A stretch of 64,000 nt of DNA from Verrucomicrobiota bacterium (GCA_023428915.1 JAEYWL010000010.1:1-64000); one strand, 5' to 3'; shown: positions 1 to 9,255, counted from the stretch's first letter. The notes: generated by a model from the letters alone, not told the origin. Numbers and translations: made by a program.

Positions 1-114
1 TCAAGCGTGATTTAGGGGCGCAACTTGGGTTTTAATTGCTTGTTTTTAGATCGCTTGGTTTAAATCTAAAGTTTTGATACTCTTTTTGTTCTGAAAAAAT
101 AAAAGGATGCAATT

Positions 115-2328
115 ATGGAAATAAGAACACCACCACCAAGCAGAGCTTCAGAAAAACTGGCGGAAGACCCGACACAGTCGCCGCGCTTTTCCCCATACCC
201 CTCATCTCCAAGCCCAGCGCGTTACCCGGCTTCACCTCTACCGGATCAGGTAAATGGAGCAGCAGTTTCAGTGATTAGTTCAAGTTCAAGTCATGAAGGG
301 TCAAGAGCTCAGTTCCACTCTCCTAGTCCGTTGAGATTAAAGCGCTCTGCGGATCAAATGACGGCTGGTACGTCTGAGCAGCAACTGGAGGCGGCCAAAA
401 AAATATTCAAAGAAATAGATCAAGCACAAAAGTTTGATATCAATGATGCCTTGAGATTAAAAAATCTGTTTGATGGTATATATAGAGCTTTTCAGTTGTC
501 TCAGCCTTCGCCTGTTCAAGATGCTATTCATGTGTTAGCTTCTTATAAAAAAAATCCTGAAAATTTGCACACAGGCTTGCAGCTTATTCATGCTAATTAT
601 CCTCATGCTTTAACAGCTCCTTTATTTGTAAGCGAACTAAATAGGATTTTGCTTCAGCCCTTTTCCGTGCTGTTTACCCAAGATTTTATTCAGTTTTTAG
701 ATAATCTTCCGGAGGGAGTTTGGGCGGCATGGGGTTTAGTTAAAATTATAGCCGAAGCCCATGTTGACTCTCCTGATTACGGCAAGGCTTATTCACCACG
801 CACCCCTTCAGCGCAGAGCGGGCAAGTGAATTCGACAAATTTTTATGTGCACAAAGAGAAATTAACTAGCCGATCAGACTATTTTAATAGAGTGTTTATA
901 GGAGGATTCAGCACTGCAGCCAAAGGTGCAAATGAGACAACTCTGCACAATATGCATAGAGACAGTTTTGCAGAGATATTAAAGTGGTGTTACAGCGATA
1001 AAATTGAAATTACTGAAGATAATGGCTCGAATTTATTGTTCACGGTGGAATTTTTTGCTATCCCTGCTCTTAAACAAAAAGTGGAGAATTTCTATTTTAA
1101 TGAAGCCAGAAAAGGAACTGTAGATTTAATTCAACTCTATGAGTTAGGTGCTGTGGCGCAATCGCAAAGAATTATGCATTTAGCTTTGCTTAACATGCTT
1201 TACGCCCGCTCTATAAGAAAAAAACGAGATGATGAAACTAAAATAAAAATTACACAGTTTTTAATGCAGCCTCCAAAATTTAATGAGTTGAATGCGCATA
1301 TCGCAGATGAGTTAAAGAAAATAACAGAGTTTAGCACTGAGGCCTATCCCAATATTATCCCAAATAGAACTTTCTTAGGGAGATTGAAAAAAGATACTGG
1401 GATAAAAAAAATTACAATTGTTGATGACCCTAAAACAAAATATGTCACAGCAACTCTTCTTGTTAAGGGGCTGAATGATTCAAAGACTCTTGAGAATCTA
1501 ACTATCGAAACAGGTAATAGCGGATTTAAAGCAGATTTTTTGACTGCCATGAAGCTGCCTATACTAACCTCGTTAAGTGTAGGTGAAATCGTAATTGAAC
1601 ATGAAAATCAGCTTGCCAATTTTAAGAGCAATACCTTGGAAGAATTGTCGCTTACAGCTGCCTTCTCTCACTATGGTATTATGTCCCAAACAACATCTGG
1701 AGGGGTAAGAGCAGACAGTTTGCAACATCTGATGGGCAATTTGCCGAAGCTTAGAGAACTTGCAATTGGCAACGGTATCTTAGCGCCCGATGACCTTTTA
1801 ATATTGAATACGGGCAGCAGTAGGAATTTGGACTTGTTTTATTTGCAAAACCATGCGCTTACTGATGATCATCTCGCTAAAGTTGCAACTATTGCAAGGC
1901 TAAAGAGAATCCACATGGGGCTGATACCTTCAAATAAGGATAACTTGGTAACAGATGATGGATTAAGAAATCTTGCTGATGCCTACCCTGAGCAGAGATT
2001 AACAGAGCTATCCTTGCTTTGCACTCAAGCAGTAACCGATGCAGGAGTTTCCGCTCTTAGCGGGATAGAAACCCTGACAAGTCTTAGCTTAATAGAAGCT
2101 GCTGTTACAGGAACCTGCTTTTTGGAGCTTAAAAAACTTAATTTAAAAGAATTAAGTTTGTATGGCTGTACTACCTTGAAAACAGATTACTTGGGCATAT
2201 TGGCAAGTTCAGGGATTAATAAGATAGATTTAAGAGGCACAAATCTCACCAGTAATGAGCTGGCTACTTATTTCCAACCTCATGGTTATACTGGTTTTGA
2301 AAGTAAAATTCTCGTATTGAATTCTTAA
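115..2328 (+). CDS. BTB/POZ-domain and leucine-rich-repeat protein, putative secreted effector
   Basis: The start at 115 follows an AAAAGGA ribosome-binding site. The first 75 or so residues are rich in Pro and Ser and look disordered, which is common in type III-secreted proteins. There is no signal peptide. Residues about 238-345 read as a BTB/POZ fold (NFYVHKEKL, then RDSFAEILKWCYSD). A helical stretch follows, and leucine-rich repeats run from about 480 to the end (TELSLLC, LTSLSLIEA, LKELSLYG). Both domains are of eukaryotic type. In amoeba-associated chlamydiae, expanded BTB, F-box and LRR families are known and are proposed to engage host cullin-RING ubiquitin ligases. The domain call is fairly firm. 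Secretion and cullin-3 binding are inferred. The gene stands alone and converges on the ferredoxin/IscA-like pair. Confidence 0.8.
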   Translation: MEIRTPPPSRASEKLAEDPTQSPRFSPYPSSPSPARYPASPLPDQVNGAAVSVISSSSSHEGSRAQFHSPSPLRLKRSADQMTAGTSEQQLEAAKKIFKEIDQAQKFDINDALRLKNLFDGIYRAFQLSQPSPVQDAIHVLASYKKNPENLHTGLQLIHANYPHALTAPLFVSELNRILLQPFSVLFTQDFIQFLDNLPEGVWAAWGLVKIIAEAHVDSPDYGKAYSPRTPSAQSGQVNSTNFYVHKEKLTSRSDYFNRVFIGGFSTAAKGANETTLHNMHRDSFAEILKWCYSDKIEITEDNGSNLLFTVEFFAIPALKQKVENFYFNEARKGTVDLIQLYELGAVAQSQRIMHLALLNMLYARSIRKKRDDETKIKITQFLMQPPKFNELNAHIADELKKITEFSTEAYPNIIPNRTFLGRLKKDTGIKKITIVDDPKTKYVTATLLVKGLNDSKTLENLTIETGNSGFKADFLTAMKLPILTSLSVGEIVIEHENQLANFKSNTLEELSLTAAFSHYGIMSQTTSGGVRADSLQHLMGNLPKLRELAIGNGILAPDDLLILNTGSSRNLDLFYLQNHALTDDHLAKVATIARLKRIHMGLIPSNKDNLVTDDGLRNLADAYPEQRLTELSLLCTQAVTDAGVSALSGIETLTSLSLIEAAVTGTCFLELKKLNLKELSLYGCTTLKTDYLGILASSGINKIDLRGTNLTSNELATYFQPHGYTGFESKILVLNS

Positions 2329-2336
2329 CAAAGCGG

Positions 2337-2367
2337 CGAACCTGTCCCAAGGTTTGAGACAGGTTCG
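2337..2367. terminator. Stem-loop between convergent genes
   Basis: Ten-base arms CGAACCTGTC and GACAGGTTCG pair perfectly around an 11-base loop, and a T-rich stretch follows on the plus strand. The hairpin sits in the 45-base gap between the BTB-LRR gene and the convergent IscA-like gene, so it could end transcription from either side. The T tract is interrupted, so termination is likely but not certain. Confidence 0.6.
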
Positions 2368-2373
2368 TTTCGT

Positions 2374-2955
2374 TTAGTAGCCGTGGGAGCTGCCGCAGCC
2401 GCAAGCGGATTTGGCATTGGGATTGGAGATTTTAAAGCCGGAGCCTTGCAGGCCATCGACATAGTCAATTTCTGAGCCCAGCAGGCGTTTGAGCGCGCCT
2501 TTATTAACGTGGATTTGGATCCCTTGTGAAATCACAATTTCATCATCAGCGTCCGGCTGCTCAGAGTAGTCTAAAATGTACTCAAAGCCGTTGCAGCCTG
2601 CCATCTTATCGCCAAAGCGCATGCCCCAGCCTTGCTTCCCTTCCTCTTCAAGGATTTTTAAGAACTTGCTTGCCGCACGGGGGGTGAGGGTAATCGTAGT
2701 GGGGTCGGCATCCGGTTCATCTAAAAGGGCATTGAGCCTTGAAACCAGGCGCTCGATTTCTTCTTCTGTTTTACCATGGCCTAACATGCCAACTTCCAGG
2801 GTTTCATAAGTAGCGGCATGGCAGCCGACACAGTGGAGGCCTGCATTGGTAATTTCTTGCGAAAGGCGCTGCGCCTTATAGGGAAATAAAGCCAGGATAG
2901 AATCGATGGTCATTTGCCGATCGATCTTTTTGGGGGAGTCATTATTTGCTGCCAT
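2374..2955 (-). CDS. DUF1858 - IscA/HesB fusion, iron-sulfur carrier-like protein
   Basis: Two domains are visible in 193 residues. Residues about 14-78 resemble DUF1858, the redox-disulfide domain associated with hybrid cluster proteins, with the pair C42-x2-C45 in HCVGCH. Residues about 88-193 are an A-type iron-sulfur carrier (IscA/SufA/ErpA/HesB) with all three expected cysteines: C121, and C185 and C187 in ACGCG near the C-terminus. A-type carriers pass Fe-S clusters to apoproteins in the cytosol. The gene lies 9 bases behind a ferredoxin gene on the same strand, so the two are probably one operon for Fe-S assembly or electron supply. The fusion is longer than a standard IscA of about 110 residues. 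The role of the N-terminal disulfide domain is inference. Confidence 0.85.
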   Translation of the reverse strand: MAANNDSPKKIDRQMTIDSILALFPYKAQRLSQEITNAGLHCVGCHAATYETLEVGMLGHGKTEEEIERLVSRLNALLDEPDADPTTITLTPRAASKFLKILEEEGKQGWGMRFGDKMAGCNGFEYILDYSEQPDADDEIVISQGIQIHVNKGALKRLLGSEIDYVDGLQGSGFKISNPNAKSACGCGSSHGY

Positions 2956-2964
2956 CTATTTACC

Positions 2965-3231
2965 TTAAAATTTAATTTTTACTTTATCTTTAAGAATACG
3001 GCATTGACAGGCAAGCCTTTCATCACAAGTGCCTTCTCCTAAGAAATCTATCTCCTCTTGCGTTGGAGGGGAAAGATTTTCTTTGCCTTCCACCACTTCT
3101 ATTACACAAGTTCCGCAAACACCCTCAGTACAAGCAAAAGGCACTCCGGCTTCTTCGCAACACTCTTGGATACGGGAATCATCCGGTAGTTGCACTTCTT
3201 CATTAGTGTCATCAAAAATCAGACTAGCCAT
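2965..3231 (-). CDS. 2Fe-2S ferredoxin
   Basis: An 88-residue plant/adrenodoxin-type ferredoxin. The ligand pattern is C34-x4-C39-x2-C42 (CTEGVCGTC) with the last ligand at C75 or C77 (LACQC), as expected for a single [2Fe-2S] cluster in a beta-grasp fold. The start is supported by AAGGAG upstream of the ATG. The product carries single electrons in the cytosol; its partner reductase is not in this window. It is the first gene of a probable two-gene operon with the DUF1858-IscA protein. The upstream 190 bases are a divergent spacer shared with dnaA. Confidence 0.9.
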   Translation of the reverse strand: MASLIFDDTNEEVQLPDDSRIQECCEEAGVPFACTEGVCGTCVIEVVEGKENLSPPTQEEIDFLGEGTCDERLACQCRILKDKVKIKF

Positions 3232-3423
3232 TGATAGCTCCTTACATGGATTAATTTAGAGAATTATTTTAATTAAATTCCCCATATTAATCAATTAGAA
3301 GTGGATTATTAAATACTGAAAGTTCTAAAAGTTTGCATAAAAGGAAAAATACTGCCATTTTCCTATTGAAATTGGATTCTTATTTAATGCACAATAATCA
3401 CAGCGTGATAAAGAGGCATAACC

Positions 3424-4773
3424 GTGCAAGCTTGGCAAACATTTCTTGTAGAGCAGGAGGGGATTTTAGGGAAGGAGATCGTAGAAAAATGGCTCCGTCC
3501 TCTAAAGGTGCTTCGTTTTGATGCGGGCAATATTTATCTGGAAGCTGCAGACCACTTTCAGGCTCTGTGGTTTGAGGAGCACGCCAAAGCAAAAGCCCAA
3601 TCCTTTTTTTCGCAGCTTGCAAATCGCAAATTTAAAATTCACTTAAGCATCAGTACCGAGAAAAAGATCCCTCAAGCTAAAAAAATACCTAAAAAAGAAC
3701 TTAAGCCGGTTAAAGGCGCAGCTGTTGCACCATTCATGCTGCTTTTTGACCAGCTGCACCCGCATTTTACTCTCGAGGAATACTTTTCCTCGCCAAATAA
3801 TCAAGTCCCTGTCCAGCTAATTAAAGAAACAATAGAGGCCCATCCTAATAGCAATTTTAACCCTATCTATCTTTATGGGCGCAGCGCTACAGGAAAAACG
3901 CATTTACTAATGGCTGCAGCGGCAGCCTATCGAAAAAAAGGAATAAAAGCGCTATACACTCGGGCAGAAACTTTCACAGACCATGTCGTTGGAGCTATCC
4001 GCGCTGGGGAAATGAGCCAATTCCGGGAAACCTACCGCAATGCAGATGTCTTGATTGTCGACGATGTGCATTTGTTTTCAAGAAAAGGAGCCACACAGGA
4101 AGAGTTTTTCCACACCTTCAACACCCTGCATTTATCCGGCAAACAAATTCTTCTTTCCGCAAATTGTGCGCCGCAGGAGCTTGACCTCATCGAGCCCCGC
4201 CTCATTAGCCGCTTCGAGTGGGGAATTGTGCTGCCGCTTGAGCCTCTATCACAGGCAGAAATGCGGGAAGTTGTACGCCAGAAAGCAATGGCCCTGCAGT
4301 TTCCGCTAAATGAAAGGATTTTAGATTTTCTGCTGGAAATTTTTCCCACAGGGCTTAAGTCAGTCGTGAAAGGCTTGGAAGCCCTGATTTTGCGTTCTCA
4401 TTTGCAAAACCGGGCTAGCTCCACTTCTTTAACGGTTCCTGCTGTTAAAAATATCCTTTCAGATCTAATTGCCGATGAGGAAAAAAATGCTTTAACTCCT
4501 GGCAGGATCCTTCAAGGCGTGGCTGAATTCTTTGGCATTCGCGTAGAAGATCTTCAGGGCAAATCACAGGCGCGCGAATGCGTGCTGCCGAGGCAGCTTG
4601 CCATGCAGCTCTGCCGCTCGCAATTAAAGCTGCCCTACATGAAAATCGGAGATCTTTTTTCCCGCGATCATTCTACTGTAATGTCAGCCATTAAAAAAGT
4701 TGATGAGGGCATTGCAGAGGGGGATAATGCCCTCCACACTGCCCGCACGGCAATTCTTAAAAAACTCCACTAA
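3424..4773 (+). CDS. dnaA: DnaA-family replication initiator (chlamydial DnaA next to yidC)
   Basis: The frame starts with GTG at 3424. The protein has a short N-terminal domain (about 1-75), a linker, an AAA+ domain with Walker A in GRSATGKT (152-159) and Walker B in LIVDDVH (211-217), and a C-terminal helix-turn-helix with the DnaA signature region SRDHSTVMSAIKKV. At 449 residues it is of normal length. DnaA binds DnaA boxes and opens the origin. Chlamydiae usually carry two DnaA-type proteins, and the copy beside yidC is the one seen here. No clear cluster of DnaA boxes was noticed in the flanking spacers, so I do not call an origin. The gene converges on yidC across a perfect stem-loop. 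Confidence 0.92.
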   Translation: MQAWQTFLVEQEGILGKEIVEKWLRPLKVLRFDAGNIYLEAADHFQALWFEEHAKAKAQSFFSQLANRKFKIHLSISTEKKIPQAKKIPKKELKPVKGAAVAPFMLLFDQLHPHFTLEEYFSSPNNQVPVQLIKETIEAHPNSNFNPIYLYGRSATGKTHLLMAAAAAYRKKGIKALYTRAETFTDHVVGAIRAGEMSQFRETYRNADVLIVDDVHLFSRKGATQEEFFHTFNTLHLSGKQILLSANCAPQELDLIEPRLISRFEWGIVLPLEPLSQAEMREVVRQKAMALQFPLNERILDFLLEIFPTGLKSVVKGLEALILRSHLQNRASSTSLTVPAVKNILSDLIADEEKNALTPGRILQGVAEFFGIRVEDLQGKSQARECVLPRQLAMQLCRSQLKLPYMKIGDLFSRDHSTVMSAIKKVDEGIAEGDNALHTARTAILKKLH

Positions 4774-4797
4774 GTCGAAATACGTCAAAATAAGCAA

Positions 4798-4847
4798 TTT
4801 GGATCGAGTAGGAGGGAGTCTTATGACTCCCTCCTACTCGATCCAAA
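4798..4847. terminator. Perfect 23-base-pair stem-loop between dnaA and yidC
   Basis: Arms 4798-4820 and 4825-4847 are perfectly complementary around a TTAT loop. They begin and end with TTTGGATCGAG and CTCGATCCAAA. The hairpin lies between the convergent ends of dnaA and yidC and would block read-through in both directions. The stem is longer than a typical intrinsic terminator and lacks a clean T tract, so another role (RNA end protection, remnant of a repeat) is possible. Confidence 0.65.
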
Positions 4848-4906
4848 TCGATTTTCTTAAGTTGACGACATTGGGCTTACGTTTGTGGCTACATGCTATC
4901 CGCCTT

Positions 4907-7369
4907 TTAGCGGGCTTTTTTTACTGCAGGTTTTACCACTTCAACTTTAGCAGCAGCAGATTTCATGCTGCGCTGCGTCCACCATTGCTGCAGGATGCCT
5001 AGCAATAGCGAGGAAATCCAGTAGATGTTCAAGCCGGATGGCACATGGTAGAACATAATGGCAAATACAATGGTCATAATGTTGCCCATAGCTTTTTGCT
5101 GCCTTTGCTGATCCGTCATCAGCTTAGGATCTGCAGGCACAGTAGAAGACATCCTTTGCTGGATGAACATCACTACTGCGAAAAGGATGGGCAGCAGGTG
5201 AAATTCAGTGCCAATAAAGAAAATGGGGTAATGCCAGCTGAAAAGCACGTCCGGAGCGGCTAGATTGTCGATCCAGCCGGGAATAAAGCTTGCGCCGCGC
5301 AATTCAAAGGTGGACTTTAACAAGTCAAACATCCCCACAAGAAAAGGCAATTGGATAAGCAATGGCAAGCAGCCGGAGAATGGATTGACGCCTCGTTCGC
5401 GGTACAGGTTTGCAATTTCCAATTGCATTTTTTTCGGGTCTTTCTTGTAGCGCTCTTGCAGGGCTGTGACTTCAGGGGCCACTTGCTGCATCTTAATCAT
5501 TGACTTCATCGACCAAGTATTCAAAGGGTATAAAATAATCCTAAGCACAACTGTCAATAGGATAATGGATAAGGCCCAAGAATTGGTCAGGCTATGGAAG
5601 AACTTCATTAAAATTAGCAGGAATTGTGCAAAAGGCTCGGAAATAAAGGTAAAGATCCCGTGAGATGTTTGGCAGGCAATATAGTCCGGATTGTAACCGG
5701 TAGCGGGGTCAGAGAAGGTGTTATCTACAGTTTTTAGGACTGAGTCGGCAAAGGGGCCGGCAAAAATCCTAAACGACATTGTGCCGCCAGTATTTTTGAG
5801 CGGCAGGAAAAGATTATAGCCGGGCATTTCAGCTGCCTTAAAACGTTCATACTCCTGGTCAATCTCGGTCAAGCGGGAGGGGACTGTGACTCCTGACACC
5901 TGAATTGCTTTATAGCCAGGGTCAACCTCGCTTAACGGATCTAAGATCATACCGAGGAAGCCGTTAGAGTTGCACAGCCAGTCTGGTTTAATGGAAGTGA
6001 CTGTCACAGGGTCCTGAGGCAGATTTAAACTCTCCACTTTAGGCTTTTTATTGACAGTGACCCGGTATTTTAAAGCAGGAGCGATAGCTCCTGAAATCCA
6101 TTCAACTTCAGGAATACCTGTAGATAGCCATAAGCCGCGGCTGTCGCCTTCTACTTTAACTGTTAAGTTAACAGCGTAAGGCGCTTCAGCATCGCTGCCG
6201 GCAAATTCGAAAGTCTTGGTTATGCGGCGATGGGGCTGCACGCCTTCAAATACAATTTTCTTGCTGGTAAATTCTTTAACTTCATATTCCAGCTCCGCCA
6301 GTTCCGGGTATTCCGATACGATGTTGAAAGCATAGTAAGCTGGCTGCAGGCGGATGGTTTTAAATGGGGGACGTTCGATTAAGTCGCGGCGTAAAAGAGG
6401 GTAGTAGCCGCCCAGCACTCCTTTTTTTGGCTCTTCTGAGCCGGCTGTGTAATAAGGATGAGAGGGGAACATCGCATTTTCAGCATGGTATTTCACCATG
6501 TCGCGGTCAAAATCGATTTCCTTGACAACGCTTTTGGGATGGGTTTCGCTTTGGAAAGGGAGGTTGATTTCTACCAGGGCCCCGCCATAATTAGAAAATA
6601 CTAACTGCTGTGTGCCGTTTTCCAAGACATAAAATTTCTCTTCGCCTCTTTTACCTTTAATAGCAGTTATTTGCTTCTCCGCTTGAAAATAGCGGTTAAG
6701 CCCTTCGATTTTGTCAAAGGGAGCAAAGGCATTGTAGTAGGAAAGATAAATGCCTGCCGGCACCCATTTATTATCCTTTTGGGCAAAAACAAAACCTGTA
6801 GTTTTAGGCATCTTGGCATGGTATTCGTCAGGAAACTCTTTGCCAAGCTGATTTAGAGGAAGAACAATTTGCCCGTCTTGGTAGTCGCCAGGCGTCTCTA
6901 ACCCTTGATACTGGGCGTCCAAGGGAAAGTAAAGTTGCACAGGATATACGCCAAGTTCCGGCAGCGCTAGAAATGGCAATGCTTTAGCATCACCTTGGCC
7001 ATATAAGGCTAATCCGCTTTGCTGCAGATTATCGGAAAGCAAAGGAAGAGATCCTTCATCGCTAAAAATTTCTTTTGGTGCTGCTTCCCTATCCATGATG
7101 ACAAGCAAAGTATCATTTTGGCGGATAGCTAAACCGGCAGATTCTTTTTTGTCTGCATCATAGTATACAGCTGCAAGCGGCAGCTGCTCGACAGCTACTT
7201 TTCTTTTAGAAATATCTGTGAGAAGTTCTTGCTTTTTCTTTTCTCTGGCGACTTTTTGCTGCTCATACCACTCCTTGTTGCGGTCTTGATCGAGGTAAGT
7301 AAAAAAGGCGTTAACCCCAAACATTGCCGCCGTTAGGATTAAAACAAAAAGAATGCTTCTTTTATCCAT
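4907..7369 (-). CDS. yidC: YidC/Oxa1 membrane protein insertase
   Basis: The 820-residue protein has an N-terminal membrane segment (about 5-22), a very large periplasmic domain (about 25-570), and the conserved Oxa1 core at the C-terminal end: SWALSIILLTVVLRIILYPL with the groove arginine, a charged cytoplasmic hairpin (QERYKKDPKKMQLEI), NPFSGCLPLLIQLPF, and two further membrane helices ending in LNIYWISSLLLGILQQWW. YidC inserts and folds inner-membrane proteins alone or with SecYEG. It is longer than E. coli YidC (about 550 residues) because the periplasmic domain is expanded, as in other chlamydiae. It is followed on the same strand by the outer-membrane barrel gene's region (7406-8323 lies upstream), with a 36-base gap. 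Confidence 0.95.
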   Translation of the reverse strand: MDKRSILFVLILTAAMFGVNAFFTYLDQDRNKEWYEQQKVAREKKKQELLTDISKRKVAVEQLPLAAVYYDADKKESAGLAIRQNDTLLVIMDREAAPKEIFSDEGSLPLLSDNLQQSGLALYGQGDAKALPFLALPELGVYPVQLYFPLDAQYQGLETPGDYQDGQIVLPLNQLGKEFPDEYHAKMPKTTGFVFAQKDNKWVPAGIYLSYYNAFAPFDKIEGLNRYFQAEKQITAIKGKRGEEKFYVLENGTQQLVFSNYGGALVEINLPFQSETHPKSVVKEIDFDRDMVKYHAENAMFPSHPYYTAGSEEPKKGVLGGYYPLLRRDLIERPPFKTIRLQPAYYAFNIVSEYPELAELEYEVKEFTSKKIVFEGVQPHRRITKTFEFAGSDAEAPYAVNLTVKVEGDSRGLWLSTGIPEVEWISGAIAPALKYRVTVNKKPKVESLNLPQDPVTVTSIKPDWLCNSNGFLGMILDPLSEVDPGYKAIQVSGVTVPSRLTEIDQEYERFKAAEMPGYNLFLPLKNTGGTMSFRIFAGPFADSVLKTVDNTFSDPATGYNPDYIACQTSHGIFTFISEPFAQFLLILMKFFHSLTNSWALSIILLTVVLRIILYPLNTWSMKSMIKMQQVAPEVTALQERYKKDPKKMQLEIANLYRERGVNPFSGCLPLLIQLPFLVGMFDLLKSTFELRGASFIPGWIDNLAAPDVLFSWHYPIFFIGTEFHLLPILFAVVMFIQQRMSSTVPADPKLMTDQQRQQKAMGNIMTIVFAIMFYHVPSGLNIYWISSLLLGILQQWWTQRSMKSAAAKVEVVKPAVKKAR

Positions 7370-7405
7370 ATGTTAATTCATCTCACGTAGTTGGATATCT
7401 ATCCG

Positions 7406-8323
7406 TTAAAAAAAATATTGCACAAAAATTGATGCTGTCCAGGATTGCCAGTTAACAGCATTAAACTTGGTGTGAAAGGTTAAAGGGGCGCTGCTTCCGT
7501 TATCTGTTTCGACAAGAGCGGTTACTTTATCTACCCCATCTTCTGCCCTCCAAGTCTGAAAAACTCCTTTTAAGCCCAGCTCTAAACAATCGGTTAGGGG
7601 AAAGGCAAGGCCGCTTTTGAGCACTATGCCATATCCATTGGCCTCATGGGTGAAATTGTCGATGATGTCGCTGCGTAAGTTCCAGTGGCCTGAGCCGTCA
7701 AAGCGCGCAAAGTGATATTCAGCGGCGCCCCACAATCTAACCCCCATAATTGCAGCCCAAGAAAGATCAAGGCCTAACCAGGGGCCATACCATGTGGCTG
7801 TGTAAGTACTATCAAGTCCTTGTATGGGGCCAAGGGCGCCAGGGAATTCTGAAATCACCAGTTTGCCATCGTGCATGCATAGATGCTGCCCATGCACAGA
7901 ATAACCAACCACTGGTGCAATAATGGCTTGATTGTTTAGGAAGCCAAATAGGTACCCGGCTCCTGCAGAAGCGTCATAGGCGTAATCGCCATCAGAGCGG
8001 GCATAAGATCGGGAAAATTCTTCAGTACGCTGATTTCCGTGGTAATCTGAATCTCTGTTATTTCCTGAAAAAATGCCCGCAATATCCCCATTGGCACGCA
8101 TATAAATATTGTAGTTATTGCTGTAGGCGGCTTCTAATGAAACCTCTACGCTTTTGACTTCGCGCCATTTAAGTTCAGACAGGATATTTGGCTGATCATT
8201 AAATCCTGCAATACTCCAATCCAATTGATCTTCACGGTAGCCGATGCCGCCTTGCACAGTTAAATTGGCATAGGCAGAGGCGCTAATAATACATAAGGCA
8301 AATAAGGCGCGGGTAAAAATCAT
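7406..8323 (-). CDS. Outer-membrane beta-barrel protein, Protochlamydia Pom-like
   Basis: The 305-residue protein has a short signal peptide (MIFTRALFALCIISASAYA) and then alternating amphipathic strands rich in Gly, Tyr and Trp. It ends in FVQYFF; a C-terminal Phe after an amphipathic strand is the usual sorting signal for barrel proteins. Composition and size fit the outer-membrane protein family described in Protochlamydia (Pom), which is unrelated to Chlamydia MOMP. A pore function is inferred from that family. Its ATG overlaps the ispH stop by one base (TAATG), suggesting translational coupling with ispH. An omptin-like or other barrel cannot be excluded. Confidence 0.7.
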   Translation of the reverse strand: MIFTRALFALCIISASAYANLTVQGGIGYREDQLDWSIAGFNDQPNILSELKWREVKSVEVSLEAAYSNNYNIYMRANGDIAGIFSGNNRDSDYHGNQRTEEFSRSYARSDGDYAYDASAGAGYLFGFLNNQAIIAPVVGYSVHGQHLCMHDGKLVISEFPGALGPIQGLDSTYTATWYGPWLGLDLSWAAIMGVRLWGAAEYHFARFDGSGHWNLRSDIIDNFTHEANGYGIVLKSGLAFPLTDCLELGLKGVFQTWRAEDGVDKVTALVETDNGSSAPLTFHTKFNAVNWQSWTASIFVQYFF

Positions 8324-9255
8324 TATTTTCCTAAGGTCAAAAGGGGCTTAGGCAGGCCAAAAACGACATCTTCTTGTGTAAAAACGACATCTTCTACAGA
8401 GTTGACGCCCAGATCGATTAAACGTTGGATGCAGCGCTGCACGATCTCTTCAGGAGTTGAAGCACCTGCTGTAAGGCCGATGGTGTTTACTCCGGCAAGC
8501 CAGTTTGGCTCGATCTCATTCTCATTATTAATGAGATGGGCCTTAATTCCCCTTTTTAAAGCTACCTCGACCAAGCGGTTGGAGTTTGAGCTTTTAGGGT
8601 CGCCAACTACGAGCACTAAATCAGTCTGGTCTGTAATTTCTCTTAGGGCCATTTGCCTATTAGTGGTCGCATAGCAAATTGAGGAACTGGGCAGAGTTTC
8701 AATTTGCGGGTATTTAGCTTGGAGGGCTTCTGTTATATCTTTAACATCGTCAAGGCTAAGCGTAGTCTGGGTAATGTAAAATAGTTTATCTTGCTGTGTG
8801 AAGCTAAGTTTTTCCACATCGCTTACTGACTCAATAATCGTTGTGACATCCGGTGCTTCGCCAGCTGTCCCAATGATTTCGACATGGTTTTTGTGGCCGA
8901 TTAACAGGATTTGGTAACCCATGGCGGCAAACCGTTTTACAGCAGAGTGTACACGTGTTACAAGCCCGCAGGTTGCATCGATCTCAATTAGCTGCCGTTG
9001 TTTAGCTTGTTCACGAACTGCAGGCGAGACTCCATGAGCGGAATAAATTAAACGGGCTCCTACCGGGACATCATTTAAATCTTCAATAAAAATGGCACCC
9101 TTGGCCTTTAATTGATCTACCACATAGCGGTTATGTACAATTTCATGTTTTACATAAATAGGAGCGCCCCATAAGCTAATAGCCTTTTCAACACTCTCTA
9201 TGGCTCTTTCAACACCAGCGCAAAACCCTCTGGGTTTTGATAATAACAGTTTCAT
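8323..9255 (-). CDS. ispH: 4-hydroxy-3-methylbut-2-enyl diphosphate reductase (IspH/LytB)
   Basis: This enzyme catalyses the last step of the MEP isoprenoid pathway, reducing HMBPP to IPP and DMAPP with a [4Fe-4S] cluster. The three cluster cysteines are visible in KPRGFCAGVERA, DATCGLVTRVH and SSICYATTNRQ, and the substrate-binding histidines in KHEIVHNRY, SAHGVS and HKNHVEIIGT. I place the start at the ATG at 9255, which has AAAGG nine bases upstream; a TTG three codons earlier would sit on that same site and is unlikely. The length of 310 residues is normal. The barrel gene overlaps its stop codon. The electron donor could be the ferredoxin at 2965-3231, but this is inference. Confidence 0.95.
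   Translation of the reverse strand: MKLLLSKPRGFCAGVERAIESVEKAISLWGAPIYVKHEIVHNRYVVDQLKAKGAIFIEDLNDVPVGARLIYSAHGVSPAVREQAKQRQLIEIDATCGLVTRVHSAVKRFAAMGYQILLIGHKNHVEIIGTAGEAPDVTTIIESVSDVEKLSFTQQDKLFYITQTTLSLDDVKDITEALQAKYPQIETLPSSSICYATTNRQMALREITDQTDLVLVVGDPKSSNSNRLVEVALKRGIKAHLINNENEIEPNWLAGVNTIGLTAGASTPEEIVQRCIQRLIDLGVNSVEDVVFTQEDVVFGLPKPLLTLGK

Noticed and set aside
3232..3423. Replication origin next to dnaA
   Set aside because: No convincing cluster of DnaA boxes or AT-rich unwinding region was seen in the spacer.
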